Source of the DNA: Betaproteobacteria bacterium UBA5582
GTDB lineage: Bacteria > Pseudomonadota > Gammaproteobacteria > Burkholderiales > Rhodocyclaceae
Direction of reading: 5' to 3'
DNA length: 53,873 nt
Assembly (NCBI GenBank): GCA_002425245.1
Contig: DILW01000155.1
Coordinates: 1-53,873 of the forward strand
Shown here: positions 33,327 to 43,047 of the stretch, piece by piece
How the letters are laid out: each line of letters starts with the position of its first letter
How positions within the stretch are numbered: position 1 is the first letter of the stretch
Program-made: the position numbers and the translations under genes
Notes under the pieces: model-generated
The model's database searches: none
Told to the model about the DNA's origin: nothing
What the model saw: only the letters and a program-made list of their open reading frames with translations

Positions 33327-34811
33327 TTATTGAATCTTGCTGACTGCCACGTGACGCAACAGGTCATTGACCGAGGCGTGCATGACTTCGGTGAACATCT
33401 GCGGATAAAGACCCATCCACAGCGTGCAGATGGCCAGGACGGCGAGGATGGCGAACTCGCGACCATTGATGTCGGTGAGCTCCTCGACGTGCTTGTTGGC
33501 GATGGCGCCAAAGATCACCCGCTTGTACATCCACAGCGAGTAGGCAGCGCCGAGAATCAGCGAGGTGGCAGCCAGGAAGGCGACCCAGAAATTGAACTTG
33601 ACGGCGGCCAGGATAACCATGAACTCGCCGACGAATCCGGAAGTTGCCGGCAGACCGGCGTTGGCCATGGAGAAGAGCATGAACAGGGCGGCGAACTTGG
33701 GCATCGTATTGACCACGCCGCCGTAATCAGCAATTTGGCGGCTATGCAGACGGTCGTACATGACCCCGATACAGAAGAACATGGCACCGGAAACGAAACC
33801 GTGGGAAATCATCTGCACCAGGGCACCTTCGATCGCCAGCGCACTGAACATGAAGAAACCTAGGGTGACGAAACCCATGTGGGCGATCGACGAGTAGGCA
33901 ACCAGCTTTTTCATGTCAGCCTGAACCAGGGCGACAAAGCCGATGTAGACAACAGCGATCAGTGACAAGGCAATGACGAACCCGGCCAGTTCATGCGAGG
34001 CATCCGGGGCGATCGGCAACGAGAACCGCAGGAAACCATAGGCGCCGAGCTTCAAGCCGATCGCTGCCAGCACGATCGAACCGCCGGTCGGTGCCTCGAC
34101 GTGGGCATCCGGCAACCAGGTATGCACCGGCCACATCGGGACCTTGACCGCGAAGGCGATCAGGAAGGCGAGGAAGATCCAGATTTGCGGGCCCAGATCG
34201 ATTGGCAGCTTGTGCCAGTCAAGGATGGAGAAGCTGCCACCGGACAGGAAGAAGAGATACAACTGGGCGACCAGGAAGAGCAGCGAACCGAACAGGGTGT
34301 AAAGGAAGAACTTGAACGCCGCATACACCCGGTTGGCGCCGCCCCAGACACCGATGATCAGGTACAGCGGGATCAGCGAAGCCTCGAAGAAGACGTAGAA
34401 CAGAATGCCGTCAAGGGCGCTGAAGATGCCGTTCATCAAACCGGACATGATCAGGAACGCCGCCATGTACTGGGCGACCTTACTCTGAATCACCTCCCAA
34501 CCGGCAGCAACGACGATGATGGTGATGAAGGCGTTGAGGATCACGAACAGCATCGAAATGCCATCGACCCCGAGGTGGTAATTGATGTTGAAGCGGGGAA
34601 TCCAGCCATGCAGTTCGACGAATTGCATGCCGCCCTGGGCAACATCAAAACCCATCCACAACGGCAGGGTAACGAGGAATCCGGCAACGGCGCCCGCCAG
34701 GGCGAGCATTCTGGCCAGCGGCGCATTGCGGTCACCACCGGTCATGAGGACGAGCAACCCCGCCCCGATGGGAATCCAGATGGCGAGAGATAGCAGCGGG
34801 TAGTTCGACAT
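33327..34811 (-). CDS. nuoM: NADH-quinone oxidoreductase subunit M
   Basis: Second antiporter-like subunit. 494 residues, multi-helix. Key stretches: YHLGVDGISMLFVILNA, YVFFEASLIPLYLIIGVWGG with the conserved helix-5 Glu, FAVKVPMWPVHTWLPDAHVEAPT (Lys and His of the proton path) and DMKKLVAYSSIAHMGFV. Located 32 bases after nuoL. Confidence 0.97.
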   Translation of the reverse strand: MSNYPLLSLAIWIPIGAGLLVLMTGGDRNAPLARMLALAGAVAGFLVTLPLWMGFDVAQGGMQFVELHGWIPRFNINYHLGVDGISMLFVILNAFITIIVVAAGWEVIQSKVAQYMAAFLIMSGLMNGIFSALDGILFYVFFEASLIPLYLIIGVWGGANRVYAAFKFFLYTLFGSLLFLVAQLYLFFLSGGSFSILDWHKLPIDLGPQIWIFLAFLIAFAVKVPMWPVHTWLPDAHVEAPTGGSIVLAAIGLKLGAYGFLRFSLPIAPDASHELAGFVIALSLIAVVYIGFVALVQADMKKLVAYSSIAHMGFVTLGFFMFSALAIEGALVQMISHGFVSGAMFFCIGVMYDRLHSRQIADYGGVVNTMPKFAALFMLFSMANAGLPATSGFVGEFMVILAAVKFNFWVAFLAATSLILGAAYSLWMYKRVIFGAIANKHVEELTDINGREFAILAVLAICTLWMGLYPQMFTEVMHASVNDLLRHVAVSKIQ

Positions 34812-34843
34812 GTTTTTCCTTGCTGTTCTGCGAGCTATTCAGG

Positions 34844-36856
34844 CTATGCGCGGTTGATCCAGAGGGTCATCAGCACCAGCAGGCCGATGATCATGGAGAA
34901 CGCGTAGTGGTAGACGAAGCCGGTCTGGAACAGACGGCTGATGGTGGATACCCAGCCAACCAGCTTGGCCGAGCCATTGACGATCAGGCCGTCGATCAGA
35001 CCGACATCGCCGCCGCGCCACAGGGCCTTGCCCAGTACCCGGGCGCCACCGGCGAAGACGAACTCGTTGATCTTGTCGAAGTAGTACTTGTTCTCGAGCA
35101 AGGTATTGATGCCGGCAAAGCGACGCTGGATGGCCGCCGGGATGTCCGGGCGCTTCATGTAGAAGAACCACGACAGCAGCACCCCAGCCAGGGCCAGGTA
35201 GAACGGCGGCGTGCTGAAGGCATGCAGGCCCATCGCTGCAGCACCATGGAAATGCTCGATGAAATGGGAGAACGCCGGGTGTGCAGCCTCGTCAACGTGG
35301 ATGACACCCTTGAAGTAATCGCCAGCTAGCATCGGGCCGATGCCGATATAACCGATGATCACCGACGGAATCGCCAGCAGCACCAGCGGCAGCGTCACCA
35401 CCCACGGCGTTTCGTGCGGCTTCTGGCCAGGGGCCAGGCCGTGGTGATGGTCGTCGCCGTGGTCGTCATGACCGTGACCATGGTCGTCCTTGCCGAAGCG
35501 TTCCTCACCGTGGAAGACCAGGAAATACATGCGGAAAGAGTAGAAGGCAGTGACGAAGACACCGGCAAGCACGGCGAAGTAGGCAAAACCGGCGCCCGGG
35601 ATGTCGGAGAACTTGACCGCTTCGATGATCGAGTCCTTGGAGTAGAAACCGGACAGGAAAGGCGTGCCAATCAGGGCCAGCGAACCGATCAGCGAGGTGA
35701 TCCAGGTGATCGGCATGTACTTGCGCAGGCCACCCATGTTGCGGATGTCCTGATCGTGGTGCATGCCGATGATCACCGAACCGGCGGCCAGGAACAGCAG
35801 TGCCTTGAAGAAGGCGTGCGTCATCAGGTGGAAGATCGCCACCGAGTAGGCCGATGCGCCCAGGGCGACGGTCATGTAGCCGAGCTGCGACAGCGTCGAG
35901 TAGGCGACGACGCGCTTGATGTCGTTCTGGATGATGCCGAGGAAGCCCATGAACAGTGCGGTAATGGCGCCTATGACGATGACGAAGGACAGGGCCGTGG
36001 TCGACAGTTCGAACAGCGGCGAGGTCCGGGCGACCATGAAGATACCAGCGGTCACCATGGTCGCGGCGTGGATCAGTGCCGAGATCGGGGTCGGGCCTTC
36101 CATCGAGTCAGGCAGCCAGACGTGCAACGGCACTTGCGCCGACTTGCCCATGGCGCCGATGAACAGGCAGATGCAGGTGACGGTCATCAGCGACCATTGC
36201 TGATCGCCCCAGATGTTGATCGTGGCGTTGGCGAACTCCGGCGCCTTCTGGAAGACGGTCGCGTAATCGAGCGAACCGAAATGCGCGAGCACCAGACCGA
36301 TACCGAGGATGAAACCAAAGTCGCCGACGCGGTTGACCAAAAAGGCCTTCATGTTGGCGAAGATCGCCGTCGGGCGGGTGTACCAGAAGCCGATCAGCAG
36401 GTATGAGACGAGGCCGACCGCTTCCCAGCCGAAGAACAGCTGCATGAAGTTGTTGGCCATCACCAGCATCAGCATCGAGAAGGTGAACAGCGAAATGTAG
36501 CTGAAGAAACGGTTGTAACCCGGATCATCCTGCATGTAGCCGATGGTGTAGATATGCACCATCAGCGACACCGAGGTGACGACCAGCATCATCGTCGCGG
36601 TCAGCGTGTCGATCAGGAAACCGACTTCGAAGGTGTAGGTGCCGGAGGTCAGCCAGGTATAGACCGTGCCGTTGAAGGTGTTGCCGGCCATCACGTCCAT
36701 GAAGATCACCACCGAGGCGGCGAAGGCGATGCCGACGCCGGCGATGGTCGCGGTATGGGCGACCCAGCGCGGAATGATGCGGCAGAACAGGCCGGCGATG
36801 ATGGCACCGACCAGCGGCGCCAGCGGTACGAGCAAGTAGAGCGATTTCATGTCCAT
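34844..36856 (-). CDS. nuoL: NADH-quinone oxidoreductase subunit L
   Basis: Largest antiporter-like subunit, with the long lateral helix that ties the membrane arm together. 670 residues. Motifs: FLIDTLTATMMLVVTSVSLMVH, FFGWEAVGLVSYLLIGFW (helix-5 Glu), MGKSAQVPLHVWLPDSMEGPTP and DIKRVVAYSTLSQLGYM. An unusual aqueous loop near residues 457-475 is packed with His and Asp (DDHGHGHDDHGDDHHHG), able to bind metal. 2 bases after nuoK. Confidence 0.97.
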   Translation of the reverse strand: MDMKSLYLLVPLAPLVGAIIAGLFCRIIPRWVAHTATIAGVGIAFAASVVIFMDVMAGNTFNGTVYTWLTSGTYTFEVGFLIDTLTATMMLVVTSVSLMVHIYTIGYMQDDPGYNRFFSYISLFTFSMLMLVMANNFMQLFFGWEAVGLVSYLLIGFWYTRPTAIFANMKAFLVNRVGDFGFILGIGLVLAHFGSLDYATVFQKAPEFANATINIWGDQQWSLMTVTCICLFIGAMGKSAQVPLHVWLPDSMEGPTPISALIHAATMVTAGIFMVARTSPLFELSTTALSFVIVIGAITALFMGFLGIIQNDIKRVVAYSTLSQLGYMTVALGASAYSVAIFHLMTHAFFKALLFLAAGSVIIGMHHDQDIRNMGGLRKYMPITWITSLIGSLALIGTPFLSGFYSKDSIIEAVKFSDIPGAGFAYFAVLAGVFVTAFYSFRMYFLVFHGEERFGKDDHGHGHDDHGDDHHHGLAPGQKPHETPWVVTLPLVLLAIPSVIIGYIGIGPMLAGDYFKGVIHVDEAAHPAFSHFIEHFHGAAAMGLHAFSTPPFYLALAGVLLSWFFYMKRPDIPAAIQRRFAGINTLLENKYYFDKINEFVFAGGARVLGKALWRGGDVGLIDGLIVNGSAKLVGWVSTISRLFQTGFVYHYAFSMIIGLLVLMTLWINRA

Positions 36857-36858
36857 GT

Positions 36859-37170
36859 TTAACCCTTCAAGCTGCCCAGGTCATCCACATGGATGCTCTT
36901 GAGGTTGCGGAACAGCACGATCAGGATGGCCAGGCCGATGGCGGCCTCGGCCGCCGCGACGGCAAGGATGAAGAAGACGAAGACCTGCCCGGAGAGATCG
37001 CCGAGGAAGTGCGAAAACGCCACGAAGTTCATGTTGACCGCCAGCAGCATCAGTTCGATGGCCATCAGCAGCACGATCAGGTTCTTCCGGTTGAGGAAGA
37101 TGCCGACCACGGCGATGGCGAACAGGATCGCGCCGAGGATCAGGAAGTGCGAAAGGGAAAGTGTCAGCAT
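36859..37170 (-). CDS. nuoK: NADH-quinone oxidoreductase subunit K
   Basis: Small membrane subunit (103 residues, three helices) of the E-channel linking quinone reduction to proton pumping. LLMAIELMLLAVNMNFVAFS has the conserved helix-2 Glu, and AEAAIGLAILIVLFR the helix-3 Glu. Located 11 bases after nuoJ. Confidence 0.97.
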   Translation of the reverse strand: MLTLSLSHFLILGAILFAIAVVGIFLNRKNLIVLLMAIELMLLAVNMNFVAFSHFLGDLSGQVFVFFILAVAAAEAAIGLAILIVLFRNLKSIHVDDLGSLKG

Positions 37171-37181
37171 GGTCGCCCCGG

Positions 37182-37787
37182 TCAGTCCTTTTCAACAGGC
37201 ATCTGGAGCACGCGCACGCGATCCTTGGCCTTGACGAACACCTGCGTGTTCGGATTCGAAATCTTCGATGCCTTGCGGCCGCGGAAGGTCAGCACCACGG
37301 CGGCGATCATGCCGACCAGCAGGATCACGGCGGCGAGTTCGAAGGGGAAGACATAGTCGGTCACCAGCAAGGCACCGATTTCCTTGGTGTTGGAAACACC
37401 GGCCGGTACCGTGGCTTCCGAAAGCGGCACCTGGAAGTACTTGCTACCGAGCACCAGGCCCATTTCCAGGACCATGACCAGACCGAGCACGGCACCGAGC
37501 GGCAGGTAACGCCAGAAGCCCTCACGGATGCGATCCATGTTGATGTCGAGCATCATCACGACGAACAGGAAGAGCACCATCACCGCGCCAACATAGACGA
37601 CGATCAGCGCGATGGCGAGGAACTCGGCCTGCAGCATCAGCCAGAGGCCGCCGGTGGTGAAGAAGGCGAGCATCAGGTGCAGCGCGGCATAAACCGGGTT
37701 GCGCGCGGTGATCACACGCAGCGCGGCAAACACCAGGATCGCCGAGAGGAAGAAAAAGACAGCGGTTTGAAAATCCATTACAGGCAC
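37182..37787 (-). CDS. nuoJ: NADH-quinone oxidoreductase subunit J
   Basis: Membrane subunit, 201 residues, five helices; helix 3 (LIVVYVGAVMVLFLFVVMML) carries the pi-bulge tyrosine region that couples the quinone site to the membrane arm. C-terminal part is a short charged tail ending in QMPVEKD. Three bases separate it from nuoI. Confidence 0.96.
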   Translation of the reverse strand: MPVMDFQTAVFFFLSAILVFAALRVITARNPVYAALHLMLAFFTTGGLWLMLQAEFLAIALIVVYVGAVMVLFLFVVMMLDINMDRIREGFWRYLPLGAVLGLVMVLEMGLVLGSKYFQVPLSEATVPAGVSNTKEIGALLVTDYVFPFELAAVILLVGMIAAVVLTFRGRKASKISNPNTQVFVKAKDRVRVLQMPVEKD

Positions 37788-37790
37788 CTG

Positions 37791-38279
37791 TCAGCGGTAG
37801 GGCGCATCGAGTGCGCGGTCTTCGGCAATCTGCTGTTCGTAGCGATCACCGTTGGCCAGCAGCATCTGCTTGGTGTAGTAGAGATCACCGCGCTTCTCGC
37901 CGTGATATTCGAAAATGCGCGTCTCGACGATGGCATCGACCGGGCAGGCTTCCTCGCAGAAACCGCAGAAGATGCACTTGGTCAGATCGATGTCGTAGCG
38001 CGTCGTCCGGCGCGAACCGTCGTCACGCGGCTCGGCCTCGATGGTGATGGCCATGGCCGGGCAGATCGCCTCGCACAATTTGCAGGCGATGCAGCGTTCC
38101 TCGCCGTTCTCGTAGCGGCGCAGCGCATGCAGGCCGCGGAAACGGAAGGACTGCGGCGTCTTTTCTTCCGGATACTGGACGGTGATCTTGCGGGCGAAGA
38201 AATACTTGCCCGTCACCGACATGCCTTTCAGCAGCTCCTTGAGGAAGAGGCTGTTGAAGACTTCCTTCATCGAACCCAT
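37791..38279 (-). CDS. nuoI: NADH-quinone oxidoreductase subunit I
   Basis: Peripheral ferredoxin-like subunit holding clusters N6a and N6b. 162 residues. Two 4Fe-4S motifs: CIACKLCEAICPAMAIT and CIFCGFCEEACPVDAI. N-terminal amphipathic helices contact the membrane arm. 10 bases after nuoH, with GGAG upstream of the ATG. Confidence 0.97.
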   Translation of the reverse strand: MGSMKEVFNSLFLKELLKGMSVTGKYFFARKITVQYPEEKTPQSFRFRGLHALRRYENGEERCIACKLCEAICPAMAITIEAEPRDDGSRRTTRYDIDLTKCIFCGFCEEACPVDAIVETRIFEYHGEKRGDLYYTKQMLLANGDRYEQQIAEDRALDAPYR

Positions 38280-38289
38280 TCTTCTCTCC

Positions 38290-39339
38290 TCAATTCCAGA
38301 TGTTCAGCGGGCTGATCATCCACGCGCCGACGATGATGACCCAGAAGAAGCACAGCGGCAGGAAGACCTTCCAGCCAAGGCGCATCAGCAGGTCGTAGCG
38401 ATAACGCGGGAAGGTGGCACGGAACCACAGGAACAGGAAGAGCACGAAGGACATCTTCGCGAACATCCACCAGATTCCATCCGGCAGGAAACCGACCGGC
38501 GACAGCCAGCCACCCAGGAACAGGATGGAGGTCAGCGCCGCCACCAGGATCATGTTGGCGTACTCGGCCAGGAAGAACAGCGCGAAGGCCATGCCCGAGT
38601 ATTCAACGTGGAAACCGGCGACGATTTCCGATTCGCCTTCGGCGATGTCGAACGGGGCGCGGTTCAGCTCGGCAGTGCCGGAGATCAGGTACACCAGGAA
38701 CATCGGCAGCAGCGGCAGCCAGTTCCAGGACAGGAAACCCAGCCCCATGTCAGCGAACGTGCCCTTGTTCTGCCCTTCAACAATATCGACGAAGTTCAGC
38801 GTCCCGGCAATCATCAGCACGGTGATCAGGGCAAAGCCCATGGCGATTTCGTACGACACCATCTGTGCTGCCGAACGCATAGCGCCGAGAAAGGCGTATT
38901 TGGAGTTCGACGCCCAACCGGAGAGGATCACGCCATAGACGCCCATCGAGGTGATCGCCAGGATGTAGAGCAGGCTGGCGTCGATGTTGGCCAGGACCAG
39001 CGTGTCGGTGAAGGGGATCACCGCCCAGGCAGCCAGCGCCGGCGCGATGGCGAGCATCGGGGCGATCACGAAAACGCCCTTGCTCGAACCGCTGGGAACG
39101 ATGATTTCCTTGAGCAGCAGCTTCAGACCGTCGGCGATCGGCTGGATCAGCCCCCAAGGACCGACCCGGTTGGGGCCGATACGCACCTGCATGAAGCCGA
39201 TGACCTTGCGCTCGAAGTAGGTCAGGTAGGCGACGCCGAGCATCAGCGGGGCGACGATCAGCACGATCTTGATCAGGGTCCACACGGCCGGCCAGGCGCC
39301 GCCGAAGATCCCTTGTCCGAAATTCATCAGTGCGTCCAT
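38290..39339 (-). CDS. nuoH: NADH-quinone oxidoreductase subunit H
   Basis: Membrane subunit forming the quinone-binding chamber with NuoB and NuoD. 349 residues, eight helices. FMQVRIGPNRVGPWGLIQPIADGLKL is the family signature; NRAPFDIAEGESEIVAGFHVEYSGM carries the acidic loop of the E-channel. It adjoins nuoG with no intergenic base. Confidence 0.97.
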   Translation of the reverse strand: MDALMNFGQGIFGGAWPAVWTLIKIVLIVAPLMLGVAYLTYFERKVIGFMQVRIGPNRVGPWGLIQPIADGLKLLLKEIIVPSGSSKGVFVIAPMLAIAPALAAWAVIPFTDTLVLANIDASLLYILAITSMGVYGVILSGWASNSKYAFLGAMRSAAQMVSYEIAMGFALITVLMIAGTLNFVDIVEGQNKGTFADMGLGFLSWNWLPLLPMFLVYLISGTAELNRAPFDIAEGESEIVAGFHVEYSGMAFALFFLAEYANMILVAALTSILFLGGWLSPVGFLPDGIWWMFAKMSFVLFLFLWFRATFPRYRYDLLMRLGWKVFLPLCFFWVIIVGAWMISPLNIWN

Positions 39340-41673
39340 TTATGCACGCTCCACGGTGATGTCGCCGAACATTTCGCCCAGCATCGCAGTCGTCGGATGC
39401 GCCGCAGCAACGCGGACGCAGCCGGCCGGCACCTGTTCGTCGAGACGGGCGACCAGCACGGTCTCGCCGTTACCCTGGCGGACTCGTACCGAAGCACCGG
39501 ATTCGACACCAATGCTGGCCAGGGTTGCCGCGGCGGCGCGCAACGTTGGCGCGACGCCATCGGCCGTCTGCAACAGCGCCGGCGCACGGCGGGCCAGCGG
39601 GTCGGCAAAGTGGATCGGAACGTCGGCAATGCGTTGCAGACCGCTTGTCGCCGCACCAGGCAGGGCGATGGCAACGCCGTTCAGGCCGTTATCGAGACCG
39701 GCAGCGAATTCGGCACCGGCGCCGAGCACTTCGTCGCGGACCTGCTCGCTGCTGGTGTAGTCGAACCCCTCGAGATTGAGGACGTTGCCGAGCACGCGCA
39801 GCACCTTCCAGCCCGGACGGGTTTCGCCGCGCGGCTTGACGACGCCGTTGAACGACTGGATGCGGCCTTCGATATTGACAAAGGTGCCCGAGGTTTCGGT
39901 AAAGGGTGCCACCGGCAGGATCGCGTCAGCGTATTCAAGCGCCGCCGGCGACTTGAACGGCGACATGACGACGACCATGGCAGCCTGCTTCAGCGCGGCC
40001 ATGACCGGCTGCGGATTGGCGCAATCGAGTTCCGGTTCGACACCGTAGAGCACGTAGCCGCGACGCGGCTGCTCGAACATCTGGCGGGCGTTGGCCTGAT
40101 TCGGCAGCGCCCAGGCCAGGTGGGCGCCGACCGTGTTGCCACTCTCGCCGAGGAAACCGACAGTAGCCCCGGTGATGGCGCCAAGCTGGTTGGCCAGTGC
40201 GTGCAGTTGGGTGGCATCGGCACACTGGGTGGCAACGTTGCCGAGGAAGATCGCGCGTTTCTCGCCTTCGAGCAGGCTGGCGGCAATCTTGCGGCTCTCG
40301 TCGCAGACGGCGGCGTTTTCCAGACCGGCCGGCACGGCCACGCCCTTGGCTTCGGCCGCGGCGCGAACCACCGCAGCCAGCGCCAGCACCAGTTGCGAGG
40401 GGGCCACGGTGAGGCTGCCGTAGAGTTTGATCAGTTGATCGTCGCCAGCCACCGACAGCAGGCTGACCTTGGTCCACTTCTTGGCGGCCTGACGCAGGCG
40501 CTGTGCGATCAGCGGATGATCCTTGCGCAGGAAGGAGCCGACTACCAGCGCGGCGTCGAGATCCTTGATCTCGGCCAGGCGCATGCCCAGCCAGGGCGCA
40601 CCGGCGCGCTTGAAGTCAGAGCCGAAGTCGGACTGGCGGGCACGGAAATCGATATTGCCGCTGCCCATGCCCTTCATCAGCTTGCCCAGCAGGAACAGTT
40701 CCTCGACCGTGGCGTGCTGTGCCGCCAGCGCAGCGACAGCGTCACCGCCGTGATCGCGGACGATATCCTTGAGCCCGTGGGCGACGTAGTCGAGAGCGAC
40801 GTTCCAGTCGCATTCGACCCACTGACCGCCTTGCTTGACCATCGGCCGGGTCAGGCGCGCGTCGGAATTCAGCGCCTGGTAGGAGAAACGTTCCTTGTCG
40901 GAGATCCAGCACTCGTTGACCGCTTCGTTCTCGCGCGGCAAAACGCGCATCACGTTGTCGTGCTTGACCTGGACGACCAGGTTGGCGCCAACCGAATCGT
41001 GCGGGCTCACCGACTTGCGCCGTTGCAGTTCCCACGAGCGGGCGGTGTAGCGGAAAGGCTTCGAGGTCAGCGCGCCGACCGGGCACAGATCGATCATGTT
41101 GCCGGACAGTTCGGAATCGACCGAACGACCGACGAAGGTCATGATCTCGGAGTGCATGTTGCGGTTGGCCATGCCCAGTTCCATGATGCCGGCGACTTCC
41201 TGGCCGAAACGGACGCAGCGCGTGCAGTGGATGCAGCGGCTCATTTCCTGCATCGAGATCAGCGGGCCGACATCCTTGTGGAAGACGACGTGCTTTTCCT
41301 CGGTGTAGCGGCTCTTCATCGGGCCGTAACCGACCGACATGTCCTGCAGCTGGCATTCGCCGCCCTGATCGCAGATCGGGCAGTCGAGCGGGTGGTTGAT
41401 CAACAGGAATTCCATCACCCCCTTCTGCGCTTTGACGGCCAGGTCGGAGTGGGTGAACACCTTCATCCCGTTGGTCACCGGCGTCGCGCACGCGGGCAGC
41501 GGCTTCGGCGCCTTTTCCACCTGGACCAGGCACATCCGGCAGTTGGCCGCGATGGACAATTTCTTGTGGTAGCAGAAGTGCGGGATATAGACACCCAACT
41601 GCTGCGCGGCATCCATCACCGTGCTGCCGTCGGGCACTTGCGCTTTCTTGCCGTCGATTTCGATTTCTAGCAT
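39340..41673 (-). CDS. nuoG: NADH-quinone oxidoreductase subunit G
   Basis: Large peripheral iron-sulfur subunit, 777 residues. N-terminal ferredoxin domain with the 2Fe-2S cysteines 34, 45, 48 and 62; His94 with Cys98, 101 and 107 for cluster N5; CIHCTRC with a later CPVGAL for N4. The rest is a molybdopterin-oxidoreductase-like domain without obvious catalytic metal ligand, as usual in complex I. No extra N7 CxxCxxxC set was seen. Preceded by a 45-base gap after nuoF. Confidence 0.96.
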   Translation of the reverse strand: MLEIEIDGKKAQVPDGSTVMDAAQQLGVYIPHFCYHKKLSIAANCRMCLVQVEKAPKPLPACATPVTNGMKVFTHSDLAVKAQKGVMEFLLINHPLDCPICDQGGECQLQDMSVGYGPMKSRYTEEKHVVFHKDVGPLISMQEMSRCIHCTRCVRFGQEVAGIMELGMANRNMHSEIMTFVGRSVDSELSGNMIDLCPVGALTSKPFRYTARSWELQRRKSVSPHDSVGANLVVQVKHDNVMRVLPRENEAVNECWISDKERFSYQALNSDARLTRPMVKQGGQWVECDWNVALDYVAHGLKDIVRDHGGDAVAALAAQHATVEELFLLGKLMKGMGSGNIDFRARQSDFGSDFKRAGAPWLGMRLAEIKDLDAALVVGSFLRKDHPLIAQRLRQAAKKWTKVSLLSVAGDDQLIKLYGSLTVAPSQLVLALAAVVRAAAEAKGVAVPAGLENAAVCDESRKIAASLLEGEKRAIFLGNVATQCADATQLHALANQLGAITGATVGFLGESGNTVGAHLAWALPNQANARQMFEQPRRGYVLYGVEPELDCANPQPVMAALKQAAMVVVMSPFKSPAALEYADAILPVAPFTETSGTFVNIEGRIQSFNGVVKPRGETRPGWKVLRVLGNVLNLEGFDYTSSEQVRDEVLGAGAEFAAGLDNGLNGVAIALPGAATSGLQRIADVPIHFADPLARRAPALLQTADGVAPTLRAAAATLASIGVESGASVRVRQGNGETVLVARLDEQVPAGCVRVAAAHPTTAMLGEMFGDITVERA

Positions 41674-41718
41674 GTCGCTACCTTGTAGCCAGTTCTTTCG
41701 TAACTAACGCCTAAGCCG

Positions 41719-43047
41719 TCAGGCCGGGATCTTGTGGAAGCCGCTGCCGGCCCACTGGACATCCTTCGGGACCAGACAGGTCTTGTGCTCGATGTGGTAC
41801 TCGAATTCGCTGCCAAAATGCTTCAGGAAACTCTGCACCGGGAAAGCCGCCGCGTCGCCGAGCGCGCAGATGGTCCGGCCGGCGATGTTGCCGAGCACGC
41901 TGTTGAGCAGGTCGAGGTCTTCCGGCTTGCCCTGCCCATTCTCGATGCGATGCACAACCTTGTACATCCACGCCGTACCTTCGCGGCAGGGCGTGCATTG
42001 GCCGCAGGATTCCTCATGGTAGAAGAAGGACAGACGCTCCAGCGCCTTGACCATGCACACCGTCTCGTCCATGACGATGACCGCGCCGGAACCGAGCATC
42101 GACCCGCCCTTGCTGATCGAGTCGTAATCCATGGTGCAGTCCATGATCACGTCGGCCGGCATGACCGGCGCCGACGAACCACCGGGGATGACCGCCTTCA
42201 GCTTGCGCCCGCCGCGCATGCCGCCGCACATTTCGAGCAGGGTCGAGAACGGCGTGCCGAGCGGGATTTCGTAGTTACCCGGGCGATTGACGTGGCCGGA
42301 CACCGAGAACAGCTTGGTGCCACCGTTGTTCGGCTTGCCCAGGTTGAGGAATTCCTCGCCGCCCATCTTCAGGATGAAGGGGATGGAGGCGAAGGTCTCG
42401 GTGTTGTTGATCGTCGTCGGCCGGCCGTACAGACCGAAGGACGCCGGGAACGGCGGCTTGAAGCGCGGCTGGCCCTTCTTGCCCTCGATCGATTCGAGCA
42501 GCGCGGTTTCCTCGCCGCAGATGTAGGCGCCGTAACCGTGGTGGGCAAACAGCTCGAAGCCGAACTGGGTGCCGAGGATGTTCTGGCCGAGCAGGCCGGC
42601 GGCGCGGGCTTCGTCGAGCGCTTCTTCGAAACGCTTGTAGATTTCCCAGATTTCGCCATGCACGTAGTTGTAGCCACGATTGGCGCCCATCGCAAAACCG
42701 GCGATGATCATGCCCTCGATGACCGCATGCGGGTTGTAGCGCATGATGTCGCGGTCCTTGAAGGTCCCCGGTTCGCCTTCGTCGGTATTGCAGACGACGT
42801 ATTTGTCACCAGGGAAGGAACGCGGCATGAACGACCACTTCAGACCGGTCGGAAAACCGGCACCGCCACGGCCGCGCAGGACCGACTTCTTGACTTCGCC
42901 GATGACGTCTTCCTGGCTCATGCCGGTCTGCAGGATGCGCTTCAACTGCTCGTAGCCGCCACGGGCGACGTAGTCCTTCAGGCGCCAGCTATCATCACCA
43001 TTCAGGCCGGCCATCAGGACCGGATTGATTGCCCCCAACATGGCCAT
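41719..43047 (-). CDS. nuoF: NADH-quinone oxidoreductase subunit F
   Basis: NADH- and FMN-binding subunit with cluster N3. 442 residues. RGRGGAGFPTGLKWSFMP binds FMN/NADH, ICGEETALLESIEGKKGQPR is typical, and ESCGQCTPCREG plus a later Cys give the 4Fe-4S site. GAGGAG precedes the ATG at 43047, which overlaps the nuoE stop by one base; a GTG three codons upstream is less well placed. Confidence 0.97.
   Translation of the reverse strand: MAMLGAINPVLMAGLNGDDSWRLKDYVARGGYEQLKRILQTGMSQEDVIGEVKKSVLRGRGGAGFPTGLKWSFMPRSFPGDKYVVCNTDEGEPGTFKDRDIMRYNPHAVIEGMIIAGFAMGANRGYNYVHGEIWEIYKRFEEALDEARAAGLLGQNILGTQFGFELFAHHGYGAYICGEETALLESIEGKKGQPRFKPPFPASFGLYGRPTTINNTETFASIPFILKMGGEEFLNLGKPNNGGTKLFSVSGHVNRPGNYEIPLGTPFSTLLEMCGGMRGGRKLKAVIPGGSSAPVMPADVIMDCTMDYDSISKGGSMLGSGAVIVMDETVCMVKALERLSFFYHEESCGQCTPCREGTAWMYKVVHRIENGQGKPEDLDLLNSVLGNIAGRTICALGDAAAFPVQSFLKHFGSEFEYHIEHKTCLVPKDVQWAGSGFHKIPA

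Noticed and set aside
38182..41670. 1162-codon plus-strand open frame opposite nuoG, nuoH and the start of nuoI
   Set aside because: Low-complexity His/Gln/Arg/Asp-rich product lying antisense to several nuo genes; no ribosome site or recognisable domain. Codon bias of the real strand explains the lack of stops.
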